64,000 bases of DNA. Source: G965205725 sp965205725. GTDB lineage: Bacteria; Pseudomonadota; Gammaproteobacteria; Pseudomonadales; Halieaceae. The position numbers and the translations under genes were made by a program. A model generated the notes under the pieces. That model made no database searches. It saw only the letters and a program-made list of their open reading frames with translations, and was not told where the DNA came from. The DNA is taken from the NCBI GenBank assembly GCA_965205725.1, contig OZ242189.1, forward strand, positions 930,001 through 994,000, written 5' to 3'. Below, piece after piece: positions 1 to 8,107 of the stretch (positions are counted from its first letter, which is position 1; each line of letters starts with the position of its first letter).

Positions 1-146
1 ACTCGTTTCTGGGCCGTGACTACCACCTCTTCCAGAACGAGAGACGGGGCATTGCTTTGAACCTGGGCCACAGCAGAAGCTGACAAAGGCAGGCCGGCGC
101 TGATTAATACGGTAATCGGTTTTCGAAGAAAGTTTGGAGATTTCAT
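1..146 (-). CDS. TonB-dependent receptor, N-terminal fragment
   Basis: Only the first 48 codons are in the window; the gene runs off the left edge on the minus strand. The start at 146 follows a GAGGGA ribosome binding site. A hydrophobic Sec signal peptide (about residues 1-28, ending in an ALA-type context near SASAVAQ) is followed by LEEVVVTAQKR, the typical TonB-box and early plug sequence of outer-membrane TonB-dependent receptors. Such receptors import siderophores, B12, carbohydrates or other hydrophobic substrates; the substrate cannot be told from this fragment. The adjacent AraC regulator and acyl-CoA ligase suggest a catabolic neighbourhood, which is inference. Confidence 0.8.
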   Translation of the reverse strand, partial: MKSPNFLRKPITVLISAGLPLSASAVAQVQSNAPSLVLEEVVVTAQKR

Positions 147-301
147 TATTTTTCCCTCAAGTGAGTTCTCGTTGCGTTTAAAGTGGTTGTCCAGCGCTAC
201 GAAGAATGACAGGGACGAGGTAGGGGGTTTTGGTTTTTTGCGTCAGGCCTACAGTCGAAAATAATGCGGTGCAGCATCTTTTATTTGCGATATTTCAAAG
301 A

Positions 302-440
302 GAGACCTTTGCACGGAAGATGATTTCGTTTTCAGGCAAGGCAAAAACGCACGGAATGAGGGAGTTTATGGGTATAAATGACCGATTGAGTACGATTTTA
401 ACAAAGCATGCAGGTGAAATGGCTTTCGTGCCAAGGTCTC
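302..440. mobile_element. MITE-like element, copy 1 (139 bp)
   Basis: The segment begins GAGACCTTTGCACGGAAG and ends with a sequence whose reverse complement is GAGACCTTGGCACGAAAG, so the ends form an 18-bp terminal inverted repeat with two mismatches. It has no coding capacity. A longer relative lies at 4812-4997 in the same orientation. Ends of the GAGACCTTTGCA type occur in some IS5-family elements (family knowledge from memory), and an IS5-type transposase remnant lies between the copies, so mobilisation by such an enzyme is plausible. No convincing target duplication is visible. The element ends 2 bp from the stop codon of the AraC-type regulator gene. Confidence 0.7.
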
Positions 441-442
441 AC

Positions 443-1462
443 TCATTCTGCGTCGAATACACCATGTACTTTTGACCGCCAGGTTGAGGGAGGCACGCCT
501 GCGTGCGCACTGAATGCCTTGGTGAAATTTGCAAGATCCGTGTAACAAAGGCGTTCGGCCAAACGGGTTATGGAAATTCCCGAATTCGCCAACAACTCCA
601 TGGCCATCGCAATTCTAACTTCGTGCAGCAGTTGTCGATAACTTGTTCCCTGGGCGCTAAGCCTGCGCTGCAGGGTACGCTTTTCGAAGGGAAAGAAACG
701 TACCAGGTGGTCCTCTCCGACCAGTTGTAGTTCCAGATTTTTTCGAATCAGTATTCGCACTTCCTCCGGTAAATCTCGGGGCCTTGAATTGCGGACACTA
801 TCGGCAACCAGGTAAAGCTTGTCGTGCAGTGTCAAGTCGTGCTCAGTAAGTTTGAGTTCAAGGTCGGAGGCGTGGAAAACAACGCCGCAGAAGTCGGCAT
901 CAAAAACAACAGGGGCATCAAACAGGCGACGGTAGGGAGCAATATCCTCCGGTTTGGTGAAAGTGAAGTTCACCATTGTGGCATGCCAGTGGTGGGCCGT
1001 AAGAAAGTCCATAAAACGCCAGAAAACTGCTATAGCCAGTTGCTCTATCTGTTTGTAGCCGCCAGAGGACTCCTGCATAAGGGAAAAGATGACGTAGCCC
1101 ACTCCGCCATCGCAACGCAACTGCCACTGTGTGGCCTCGGTGTGAATGCTCATCAGGTTGAAAAGTTCTCTCAGCGCATCGCCAAGTGTGGCAGCGGACT
1201 TGCCTATCTCGCCCAGGAGACCCAGGTAGCTCGACAGATCCCGTCGCTTTGCCAACTCCAGCCCGAAGTAATCGCAGTCGGCTGCTAATGCCGATTGACT
1301 TAAAATCCTGGCGATTACGTCGCTTGGGAGAAGCGTTTCCGGATCCCGGAGTTGATCGAGCTCCAGGCCGACGGTGCTTGCTATCGCGCGCGGATCACCG
1401 CCCAAGTCAGAAACCAACTGATCGAAATCGCGAATAATTGCTGCTCTGGAAGTATTCGCCAT
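443..1462 (-). CDS. AraC-family transcriptional regulator (arabinose-binding-like N-domain)
   Basis: The protein has 339 residues from the ATG at 1462, preferred because AGGGTG precedes it; an in-frame ATG at 1492 would add ten residues. The N-terminal two thirds resemble the ligand-binding domain of the AraC/OruR group, with the region around FSLMQESSGG and FWRFMDFL. The last about 70 residues form the AraC helix-turn-helix pair (RIAMAMELLANSGISITRLA, then LCYTDLANFTKAFSAHAG). It is divergently transcribed from the acyl-CoA ligase at 1556, with about 90 bp between the starts, so it probably controls that gene; the inducer is unknown. Its 3' end abuts MITE copy 1. Confidence 0.87.
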   Translation of the reverse strand: MANTSRAAIIRDFDQLVSDLGGDPRAIASTVGLELDQLRDPETLLPSDVIARILSQSALAADCDYFGLELAKRRDLSSYLGLLGEIGKSAATLGDALRELFNLMSIHTEATQWQLRCDGGVGYVIFSLMQESSGGYKQIEQLAIAVFWRFMDFLTAHHWHATMVNFTFTKPEDIAPYRRLFDAPVVFDADFCGVVFHASDLELKLTEHDLTLHDKLYLVADSVRNSRPRDLPEEVRILIRKNLELQLVGEDHLVRFFPFEKRTLQRRLSAQGTSYRQLLHEVRIAMAMELLANSGISITRLAERLCYTDLANFTKAFSAHAGVPPSTWRSKVHGVFDAE

Positions 1463-1555
1463 TGGACACCCTATGAATGCAGGTTGGCGCATAATGCCAA
1501 GAGGCCGTTTTCACTGCAAGCTAAGATCGCTCTACTTTAACAGGGAGTTGAAACA

Positions 1556-3109
1556 GTGCGTATTATCGATTTCTTTGACAAGGGCGCTGCCCTGTATCCC
1601 GACAATTTAGCCTTCGTAGACGATCAGGGACAGTGCTCTTACGAGGAGGCGAGCAGGCAGACACATCTGATAGCTTCCGCGCTGCACAACAACGGATTCG
1701 GCCCCGGAGCCCATGTCGGCATTCTGGCGCCCAACAGTAGTTTGGTTTATCTGACACTGTTAGGCGTATTCAGGAGTGGCGCCATCTGGCTGCCGGTGAA
1801 CCCGCGCAACCCGGTTGCGGTCAATGCTGATTTCCTGAAGCGCTTTGACGGCGAATTGTTGCTGTACCACAGTAGCTACGAGGCGGAGGCCAAAGAGATT
1901 GTCGGACAGCTTTCCTCCATCCGCATGGCAGCTTGCATCGACGGTGGCAGTGATTTCGGCGGTTCGCTCCCCGAATGGATGCGCGATGCGGATTACTCGT
2001 TCCCCTCCGTTGAAAACACGCTGGATGACACCTTGTCGATTTTCCCCACTGGTGGTACCACCGGGCCGTCAAAGGGCGTCATCATAACGCACCGCAACAT
2101 TGCCACTTCTTTTGCCAATTTCTATGCCCATTTCAATTACCACGATAACACTCGACATCTGGTGGTTGCGCCCATGACTCACTCTGCTGGCGTCCTGGGC
2201 TGCCTGCATTTTGTCCGCGGTGGCACCAATATGATCATGGCAAACGTTGATCCGGGAGGCATCCTGCGCGCCATACAGGAACACGGAATCACGCATTTGT
2301 TTGTGCCGCCGACCCTGCTTTACATGATGCTGGTACACCCTGATGTAACGCTTTACAACTACAGTACCCTGCAACATTTCCTGATCGGTGCCGCGCCGAC
2401 ATCGCTCGACAAACTCAAGCAGGCGGTGGAAGTATTCGGTCCGGTATTGACCGAAGCCTATGGTCAGTCGGAGGCACCATCCATTGTTACGGCGAAAGCT
2501 CCCTGGGATTATCTGGACCAACAGGGCAACGTGATTGAGAGTCGACTGGGCAGTATTGGCCGACCAGCCGTGTTTAACCAGGTCGCTCTCATGGACGATA
2601 AGGACGAGCCGGTTGGGTCGGGGGAGGCGGGAGAGATTGTTATTCGCGGTGATCTGGTCACTCCGGGTTATTACAAAAACCCGGAAGCGACTGCCGAGGT
2701 GCGCAAAAAGGGCTGGCACTACACGGGTGATGTCGGGGTGATGGACGACGAGGGTTTTATCAGAATTGTGGATCGCAAGAAGGACATGATAATCACCGGC
2801 GGATTCAATGTATACCCGAATGAGATCGAGCAACTGCTGGGTTCTCACCGCGCCGTACAGGACTGTGCTGTGATCGGCGTTCCCGATGACAAATGGGGAG
2901 AGACTGTGCTGGGTGTGGTACAACTCAAGCCCGAATCCAGGTGTGAGGAAGCCGAATTGATCGACCTGGTACGAAACGAGTTGGGGAGCGTCAAGGCACC
3001 CAAGCGAATTGACTTCTTGTCCGATCTTCCACGCAGCCCGAACGGCAAAGTCCTGAAAACAGAATTACGCAAGACCTATTGGGAGAGCCAAAGTAAAGGC
3101 GCCAACTGA
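1556..3109 (+). CDS. Acyl-CoA synthetase (AMP-forming, ANL superfamily)
   Basis: A 517-residue acid-CoA ligase that would activate a carboxylic acid to its CoA thioester through an acyl-adenylate. The core motifs are present: the phosphate-binding loop FPTGGTTGPSKG near 162-173, the A5 motif TEAYGQSEAP near 298, the YTGD motif near 389, the hinge DRKKDMIITGGFNVYPNE near 406-423, and the C-terminal catalytic lysine in SPNGKVLKTEL near 500. It starts at GTG 1556 with CAGGGAG about 9 nt upstream. Length and motifs fit a fatty, aromatic or terpenoid acid ligase; the substrate cannot be assigned. It is divergent from the AraC regulator. The IS5 remnant begins within about 10 bp of its stop codon. 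Confidence 0.88.
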   Translation: MRIIDFFDKGAALYPDNLAFVDDQGQCSYEEASRQTHLIASALHNNGFGPGAHVGILAPNSSLVYLTLLGVFRSGAIWLPVNPRNPVAVNADFLKRFDGELLLYHSSYEAEAKEIVGQLSSIRMAACIDGGSDFGGSLPEWMRDADYSFPSVENTLDDTLSIFPTGGTTGPSKGVIITHRNIATSFANFYAHFNYHDNTRHLVVAPMTHSAGVLGCLHFVRGGTNMIMANVDPGGILRAIQEHGITHLFVPPTLLYMMLVHPDVTLYNYSTLQHFLIGAAPTSLDKLKQAVEVFGPVLTEAYGQSEAPSIVTAKAPWDYLDQQGNVIESRLGSIGRPAVFNQVALMDDKDEPVGSGEAGEIVIRGDLVTPGYYKNPEATAEVRKKGWHYTGDVGVMDDEGFIRIVDRKKDMIITGGFNVYPNEIEQLLGSHRAVQDCAVIGVPDDKWGETVLGVVQLKPESRCEEAELIDLVRNELGSVKAPKRIDFLSDLPRSPNGKVLKTELRKTYWESQSKGAN

Positions 3110-3117
3110 ATTGACGC

Positions 3118-3714
3118 CTCTTTGACAGGATTCAATCACACCTGGAATCACAAGGTTTACAACTTCGAGAAGGCAGTATCGTGGATGCGACGATGATTGC
3201 TGCGCCCACATCCACCAAGAACGAAAAAGGTGAACGTGATCCAGACATGCACCCAGTCAAGAAAGGCAACGAACGACACTTTGGCATGAAACCGCATGTC
3301 GCAGTGGATAAGTCGCCGGGATTGATTCATGGTCTAACCGCCACAGCGGCCAATGTGCCTGTATAGTACCCAGGTTGATCAATGACTCCACGGCGAAGAG
3401 AAACGAGTCTGGGGGGTGCGGGTTATCGGGGGATTGAGAAACGGCCAGAGCATGAAGGGCGAGATGTGGATTGGAAGATTGCGATGAGGCCGGGTAAACG
3501 CTCACAGCTTGAGGGCTCAGATCCTTTGTCACGGATCGAAAAGTCGAAGGCGAGTGTTCGAGCAAAAGTGGAACATTGCTTTGGGCAGATTAAGCGCCAG
3601 TTTGGTGACGACAAAGTGCGTTATCGTGGTCTGGCAAAGAATACCGACCGATTGTATCTACTGGCAGGTTTTACCAATCTGTTGCGGGCAGAGCCGCCTA
3701 TGATGACATCGTAG
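3118..3714 (+). pseudogene. IS5-family transposase remnant (DDE), degraded
   Basis: In one frame the segment reads LREGSIVDATMIAAPTSTKN and then KKGNERHFGMKPHVAVDKS, the central part of IS5-family DDE transposases. After an in-frame TAG at about 3364 and a TGA at about 3382, a 1-nt deletion in the VWGDAGYRG region shifts the frame. The rest continues as GYRGIEKRPEHEG, DWKIAMRPGKRSQLE, ASVRAKVEHCFGQIKRQFG and YRGLAKNTDRL, the usual C-terminal part. The N-terminal third and both terminal inverted repeats are missing, so the element is dead. It lies directly after the acyl-CoA ligase stop codon, and nothing else is apparent up to rluC at 3869. Confidence 0.88.
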
Positions 3715-3868
3715 GACAGGTTCGCCTGGAATTTGTCAAAAGACGAATTTCAGGTAGAAAATAGCGCAAATTAAGGGCGATTGGCCCTGAAAATCACGAA
3801 AAAAGGCGTAGCATTGAAAAAACACTTGGATTTAAGCGTTTTTCAGAGGTGCCATATATAAACAGTCT

Positions 3869-4795
3869 ATGAGCCAGGTTCGATTTATTGAGGTGTCCGA
3901 AGAATACGCCGGCCAGCGTTTGGACAACTTTTTGTTGCGTGAGATGAAAGGGGTTCCTAAAACCCGGCTGTATCGCGCTGTGCGTAAAGGCGAGATTCGA
4001 GTCAATAAGGGTCGGGTCAAAGCCGACTATCGATTACAGAGTGGGGATTGGGTGCGACTGCCCCCGATACGTGTTGCCAGGCGAGCTGAGCTAAAGCAGG
4101 TACCAGCGAGATGGCGAGACCTCAACGACAAATGTTTGTTTGAAGATAGCGGGCTGCTGGTGATAGATAAGCCCTCGGGTCTGGCTGTTCATGGAGGCAG
4201 TGGTCTCAGCGCAGGCTTGATAGAGTGTCTGCGGTTGTTGCGCGATAAGGATCACTACCTCGAATTAGTACATCGCCTGGACCGGGATACTTCTGGCTGC
4301 CTGTTGGTCGCCCGTAAAGCCACCGTATTAAAAGATCTACACCAGCAACTGCGAAGCAATAGTATAGACAAGCGCTATGTAGCACTCGTGCAGGGGCAAT
4401 GGTCGCGAAGCCGCAGCTTTATTGAGGCGCCTCTGTTAAAAAATACACTAAAGTCCGGTGAGCGGGTTGTTCGAGTGGACAAGGCCGGCCAGTCAGCACG
4501 TACAGAATTCAAGGTGCTGGAGCGATTTGAAGAGTGTACATTGGTCGCAGCCAGGCCCATCACTGGCCGCACCCACCAAATACGGGTTCACGCGCTGCAC
4601 GCAGGCCATCCATTACTGGGGGATGATAAATATGCAGACCGCGAGCAACTCAAGATACACAGAGCTCGCGGACTCAACCGGTTGTTTCTGCACGCGCAGT
4701 CGCTGGCCTTTAACAAGCTGGATGGAGAGCGACAGCAGATCCATGCTGAACTCGATTCAAACTTAAAAAATTTTTTGAAAACGATACGCAAGTAA
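3869..4795 (+). CDS. rluC: 23S rRNA pseudouridine synthase RluC
   Basis: A 308-residue RluA-family pseudouridine synthase, which in gammaproteobacteria modifies U955, U2504 and U2580 of 23S rRNA. The N-terminal S4 RNA-binding domain (about 1-75, with QRLDNFLLREMKG and KGEIRVNKGRVK) is followed by the catalytic domain. The signature HRLDRDTSGCLLVARK near 134-149 carries the catalytic aspartate, and GRTHQIRVHALHAGHPLLGD is the second conserved block. No clear Shine-Dalgarno sequence precedes the ATG; TATATA at 3855-3860 could be a -10 box. The usual divergent partner rne is absent; the IS remnant lies there instead. MITE copy 2 starts 17 bp after the stop codon. Confidence 0.92.
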   Translation: MSQVRFIEVSEEYAGQRLDNFLLREMKGVPKTRLYRAVRKGEIRVNKGRVKADYRLQSGDWVRLPPIRVARRAELKQVPARWRDLNDKCLFEDSGLLVIDKPSGLAVHGGSGLSAGLIECLRLLRDKDHYLELVHRLDRDTSGCLLVARKATVLKDLHQQLRSNSIDKRYVALVQGQWSRSRSFIEAPLLKNTLKSGERVVRVDKAGQSARTEFKVLERFEECTLVAARPITGRTHQIRVHALHAGHPLLGDDKYADREQLKIHRARGLNRLFLHAQSLAFNKLDGERQQIHAELDSNLKNFLKTIRK

Positions 4796-4811
4796 CCGTT
4801 AATGCTGGCTA

Positions 4812-4997
4812 GAGACCTTTGCACGGAAGATGATTGCGCTTTCAGGCTAGGCAAAAGCGCACGCGATGAGGGAGTTTATGCGCATCAATGACCGATTGAG
4901 TCGGATTTTACCAACAATTTTGTCAACAATTTTACCAACAACAGGCGCTTTCGGGTGACGCAGCATGCTGGTGAAAGGGCTTTTGTGCGAAGGTCTC
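4812..4997. mobile_element. MITE-like element, copy 2 (186 bp)
   Basis: The ends GAGACCTTTGCACGGAAG and, as reverse complement, GAGACCTTCGCACAAAAG form an 18-bp terminal inverted repeat with three mismatches. By eye the interior is clearly homologous to copy 1 at 302-440 over most of its length. It is longer because it contains three 12-bp tandem units of the form ATTTTACCAACA at 4905-4940 plus about 20 bp more. It has no open reading frame of interest. It separates rluC from the yceD promoter. No certain target duplication is visible. Confidence 0.7.
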
Positions 4998-5119
4998 AGC
5001 GGTTTTTATTGGGATGGTACGCTGTACAGCTTCACCAGGAATGTTTTATAGGCCCGGGCGATAATCATTTTTTCAGGTCGGCTCGCTTTATCGAAGCCAC
5101 TGTATTGTAAAGATTTTTT

Positions 5120-5148
5120 TTGACATATGGCAAAACCGCCCCTATGAT
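5120..5148 (+). promoter_or_regulatory. Consensus sigma-70 promoter of the yceD-rpmF operon
   Basis: TTGACA at 5120-5125 and TATGAT at 5143-5148 are separated by 17 bp, a near-perfect housekeeping promoter. The expected transcription start, about 7 nt after the -10 box, falls only 2-4 nt before the yceD ATG at 5158, so the mRNA would be almost leaderless. The start site is a prediction. Confidence 0.8.
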
Positions 5149-5157
5149 TGCGCGCCT

Positions 5158-5715
5158 ATGTTTAGTGAGCCCCTTCCGAACACTCGAAATGTGCGACAAG
5201 CGGCTGCTCAAGGTGTTACAGCGGAGGGTAGTTTGCCGCTGGAAAAACAGCCCCGCCTGAGTGAGCTATTGGCGTCTGGGAAGGGCTGGATTGACGTAGT
5301 TTGCAGCTTCTTTCGAGATGATGAATACCGCTCGATTGTGGCGATAGATATCAGTGGAGCGGTACAGGTCACCTGTCAGCGCTGTCTGGAGGCGATGTCT
5401 GTAGACATCAATGCCTCAAATGAGTTGGCCGTTGTGCTGAATGACGACCAGGCAAAACAATTGCCGGGCCGTTTGGAGCCACTGTTAGTGACCGACACCG
5501 ACGAGGCCGACAACCTGTGGTCAATTGCGGAAGACGAGGTGATATTGGCTCTGCCAATTGTCAGCTACCATGACACGGCTGAATGCAGGCAGTTGTTGCA
5601 AGATTATACTGAGCCGACAGACATAGAGCAGCCCTCTGCACGGTCTGGAGAGCGGGAAAACCCGTTCAAGGTGCTGGCGCAGCTAAAACCCAGCCAGGAA
5701 AATCAGGAGTTTTAA
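5158..5715 (+). CDS. yceD: YceD family protein (DUF177), 23S rRNA accumulation protein
   Basis: A 185-residue DUF177 protein. In E. coli and plants the family is needed for normal 23S rRNA accumulation, and the gene is almost always next to rpmF, as here (1-nt gap). The N-terminus SEPLPNTRNVRQAA fits the family, supporting the ATG at 5158. The conserved CQRCLE motif is near residues 78-83, EDEVILALP near 123-131, and the C-terminal NPFKVLAQLK block is present. There is no Shine-Dalgarno sequence, and a strong promoter ends only 9 nt before the start codon. Confidence 0.92.
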   Translation: MFSEPLPNTRNVRQAAAQGVTAEGSLPLEKQPRLSELLASGKGWIDVVCSFFRDDEYRSIVAIDISGAVQVTCQRCLEAMSVDINASNELAVVLNDDQAKQLPGRLEPLLVTDTDEADNLWSIAEDEVILALPIVSYHDTAECRQLLQDYTEPTDIEQPSARSGERENPFKVLAQLKPSQENQEF

Positions 5716-5716
5716 A

Positions 5717-5899
5717 ATGGCAGTGCAAAAAAGCAAAAAGACACGCTCCCGTCGTGGCATGCGTCGTTCACATGACTCGCTGACAGGTGCAGCCCTGTCT
5801 GTAGATCAGACTACGGGTGAGACTCATCGCCGCCACCACATGACGGCTGATGGCTTCTATCGTGGCCGCAGGGTAGTTGAGATCAGCGACGACGATTAA
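5717..5899 (+). CDS. rpmF: 50S ribosomal protein L32
   Basis: A 60-residue basic protein with the L32 signature: MAVQKSKKTRSRRGMRRSHD at the start and HRRHHMTADGFYRGRRVV at the end. It is the proteobacterial form without the zinc-binding cysteines. It is co-transcribed with yceD, whose stop codon is 1 nt upstream, and AGGAG lies in the yceD tail ahead of the ATG. In most relatives plsX follows directly; here a 400-bp degraded segment lies before fabD. Confidence 0.96.
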   Translation: MAVQKSKKTRSRRGMRRSHDSLTGAALSVDQTTGETHRRHHMTADGFYRGRRVVEISDDD

Positions 5900-5910
5900 G
5901 GTTGCCGCTG

Positions 5911-6228
5911 CCCTTAACCTGGCAGCAGAGACAATGAACGGGTCGGCCCAGGCGCGCCGCCGTGCGTTGCCTACTACCCTTAATCTGGCAGTAGATACAA
6001 TGAACAGAGGCTGCGGTCTCCGCAGCACTATTCCCGCTTCTCTGGCGGTTCCCAACAGCAGCATTTATGTGCCCCTCTCTTTAGTTAGCAGGAAAAGCCA
6101 GCTTCAGCAATATTCGGAAATAATCGAACACCCACGCAGTAGCGAGTTCGCAGGGATTTCTGCATACGCTCAAACAAGCGATACAATGGGTAGATCATAA
6201 ATTGGCAGGGCTGATGCGTACACAATGA
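5911..6228 (+). pseudogene. plsX: Probable deletion remnant of plsX (phosphate acyltransferase)
   Basis: The 407 bp between rpmF and fabD contain no intact gene, but two pieces resemble the ends of PlsX. In the frame around 5977-6110, LAVDTMNRGCGLRSTIPAS resembles the family start (I/LAVDAMGGDxGxR...PASL). In another frame, after a stop at 6121, SSQGFLHTLKQAIQWV followed by DHKLAGLM and a stop at 6226-6228 resembles the C-terminal helix after the KSHG motif. About three quarters of the gene would be missing. The start region is also duplicated in frame: 29 bp at 5911-5939 and 5977-6005 match at 26 positions. The position is exactly where plsX belongs. The similarity is judged by eye and short. 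Confidence 0.5.
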
Positions 6229-6306
6229 GTTTCGCTCAGCGGGGCTATTAGAAAAGCTATCAGAGAAGATATCGGGCTGTATTAACACGATGGAGGGTGA
6301 AAATAA

Positions 6307-7251
6307 ATGAGCAGTCAAGTGGCTTTTGTATTTCCGGGTCAGGGTTCGCAAACAGTCGGCATGCTCGCCAGTGTAGCTGCATCGCACCCATCAGTTGGGC
6401 AGACATTCGAGGAGGCCTCAGACGCGCTTGGTTATGATGTGTGGGACCTGGTGCAAAACGGTGAGCAGGATCAGTTAAATCTGACTGAAATTACACAACC
6501 AGTACTGCTAACTGGCAGTGTAGCGCTGTGGCGCTGCTGGCGCGCAGCGGGGGGCACTCCGCCAGCGATAATGGCTGGTCATAGCCTCGGAGAATTCTCT
6601 GCACTGGTATGCGCTGGAGCGCTGGCGTTTCCAGAAGCCGTGCGCCTGGTGCGACAACGGGGTGCCTTCATGCAGGCCGCAGTTCCCGTTGGCGAAGGAG
6701 CTATGGCGGCTATTATAGGTTTGGATGACGCTACCATTAATGCGGTATGCGCCGCAGCCGCAAAAAACAGTGGCGAGGTCGTTGCCGCAGTGAATTACAA
6801 CTCTCCGGGCCAGGTCGTGATAGCGGGCAAAGCTGCGGCTGTAAAGTTTGCGGTCGAAGCTTGCAAGGAGGCGGGTGCCAGACGCGCAATGCCGCTACCT
6901 GTGAGCGCCCCTTTCCATACTTCGCTGATGAAACCTGCTGCCGAGAAGCTGGCGGAAGCACTGGCTACGCTGTCAGTGTCAGCACCGGATATACCGGTGA
7001 TACACAATGTACACGCCGCCACTGAGACCTCACCTGAAGCCATCAAGGCACTGCTTGTCGAGCAGCTATACAGCCCGGTGCAATGGACTGCCTGTGTCCA
7101 AAAAATGGCAGATAGTGGCGCGATTCAGTTTGTCGAGTGTGGCCCCGGTAAAGTACTCAGCGGCCTGATGCGCCGTATTGATAAGCGTTTACAGGGTTTC
7201 AACATTGAGCAGCCAGAAGCCTTGACAGCTACCCTGGCCGAGCTGTCTTAG
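6307..7251 (+). CDS. fabD: Malonyl-CoA-[acyl carrier protein] transacylase
   Basis: A 314-residue FabD that loads malonate from CoA onto ACP to feed type II fatty acid synthesis. FPGQGSQ near residue 10 and the nucleophile motif GHSLGEF (Ser93) are present, and VNYNSPGQVVIAG and PVSAPFHTSLM (catalytic His) follow. GGAGG precedes the ATG. It is first in the fabD-fabG-acpP-fabF run. fabH is not present here. Confidence 0.96.
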   Translation: MSSQVAFVFPGQGSQTVGMLASVAASHPSVGQTFEEASDALGYDVWDLVQNGEQDQLNLTEITQPVLLTGSVALWRCWRAAGGTPPAIMAGHSLGEFSALVCAGALAFPEAVRLVRQRGAFMQAAVPVGEGAMAAIIGLDDATINAVCAAAAKNSGEVVAAVNYNSPGQVVIAGKAAAVKFAVEACKEAGARRAMPLPVSAPFHTSLMKPAAEKLAEALATLSVSAPDIPVIHNVHAATETSPEAIKALLVEQLYSPVQWTACVQKMADSGAIQFVECGPGKVLSGLMRRIDKRLQGFNIEQPEALTATLAELS

Positions 7252-7276
7252 CGAAGACCCTTAAGGAGAAATCACT

Positions 7277-8023
7277 ATGAGCGTACTGGAAGACAAGGTG
7301 GCACTGGTTACAGGTGCGAGTCGTGGTATCGGCAAAGCGATTGCTGCAAGTCTCGCAGCGCAAGGTTTTACTGTTGTCGGTACGGCGACCAGTGACTCTG
7401 GCGCAGAAAATGTGGCTGCTTATTTACAGGGCATGTCGAACGCCGGTGGTGGTCTGGTACTGCGCGTCGGCGAGCAAGAAAGTATCAGTAAGGCTATTGC
7501 GTCTATCAATGAAAACTATGGGGCACCCGCAGTGTTGGTCAATAACGCTGGAATAACTCGCGACAATATATTAATGCGGATGAAGGAAGATGAGTGGAAT
7601 GGCGTCATCGACACCAATCTCGGTGCTCTTTATCGCATCAGTAAGGCCTGCCTGCGCGGTATGACCAAGGCCCGCTGGGGACGCATAATCAATATTACCT
7701 CGGTGGTTGGCTCCATGGGGAATGCAGGCCAGAGTAATTACGCTGCGAGCAAAGCCGGCGCGGAGGGGTTTACGCGAGCCTTGGCCAGAGAATTAGGCAG
7801 TCGTTCAATCACCGTTAACTGTGTGGCACCAGGCTTTATTGATACCGATATGACCCGCGAATTGTCTGATGAACAAAGGGAGCTCATGCAGCAACAGATT
7901 CCGCTGGGCAGGCTTGGTGATGCGGATGAAGTGGCCGCGCTGGTCAGCTTCCTGGCCTCGCCCCGGGCGGGCTATATCACCGGGGAAACAATCCATATAA
8001 ATGGCGGCATGTATATGGGCTAA
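7277..8023 (+). CDS. fabG: 3-oxoacyl-[acyl carrier protein] reductase
   Basis: A 248-residue short-chain dehydrogenase that reduces beta-ketoacyl-ACP with NADPH. It has the cofactor loop TGASRGIGKAIA near 13-24, NNAG near 90, the catalytic Ser in NITSVVGSMG, and YAASKAG with Tyr155 and Lys159. The C-terminal TGETIHINGGMYM is typical of FabG. AAGGAG lies 11 nt before the ATG. It is 25 bp downstream of fabD. Confidence 0.96.
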   Translation: MSVLEDKVALVTGASRGIGKAIAASLAAQGFTVVGTATSDSGAENVAAYLQGMSNAGGGLVLRVGEQESISKAIASINENYGAPAVLVNNAGITRDNILMRMKEDEWNGVIDTNLGALYRISKACLRGMTKARWGRIINITSVVGSMGNAGQSNYAASKAGAEGFTRALARELGSRSITVNCVAPGFIDTDMTRELSDEQRELMQQQIPLGRLGDADEVAALVSFLASPRAGYITGETIHINGGMYMG

Positions 8024-8078
8024 GCCTTTGTAATACAAAAGAAATAATAGCTGTGGCAAGTACTCGGCACAAAAAAGA

Positions 8079-8107
8079 TATTACTCCTCGAAAAAACAGA
8101 GTAAAAT
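8079..8107 (+). promoter_or_regulatory. Probable acpP promoter
   Basis: TAAAAT at 8102-8107 is a good -10 box; TATTAC at 8079-8084 lies 17 bp upstream as a weak -35. A 6-bp inverted repeat (TTACTC at 8081-8086 and GAGTAA at 8099-8104) overlaps the promoter. acpP usually has its own strong promoter because ACP is very abundant. Confidence 0.5.

Noticed and set aside
824..1288. 154-residue plus-strand open frame opposite the AraC regulator
   Set aside because: It is a shadow of the regulator, whose domains are clear on the minus strand.
302..4997. Composite transposon bounded by the two MITEs
   Set aside because: rluC is a core gene, the copies lack transposase, and no target duplication spans the segment.
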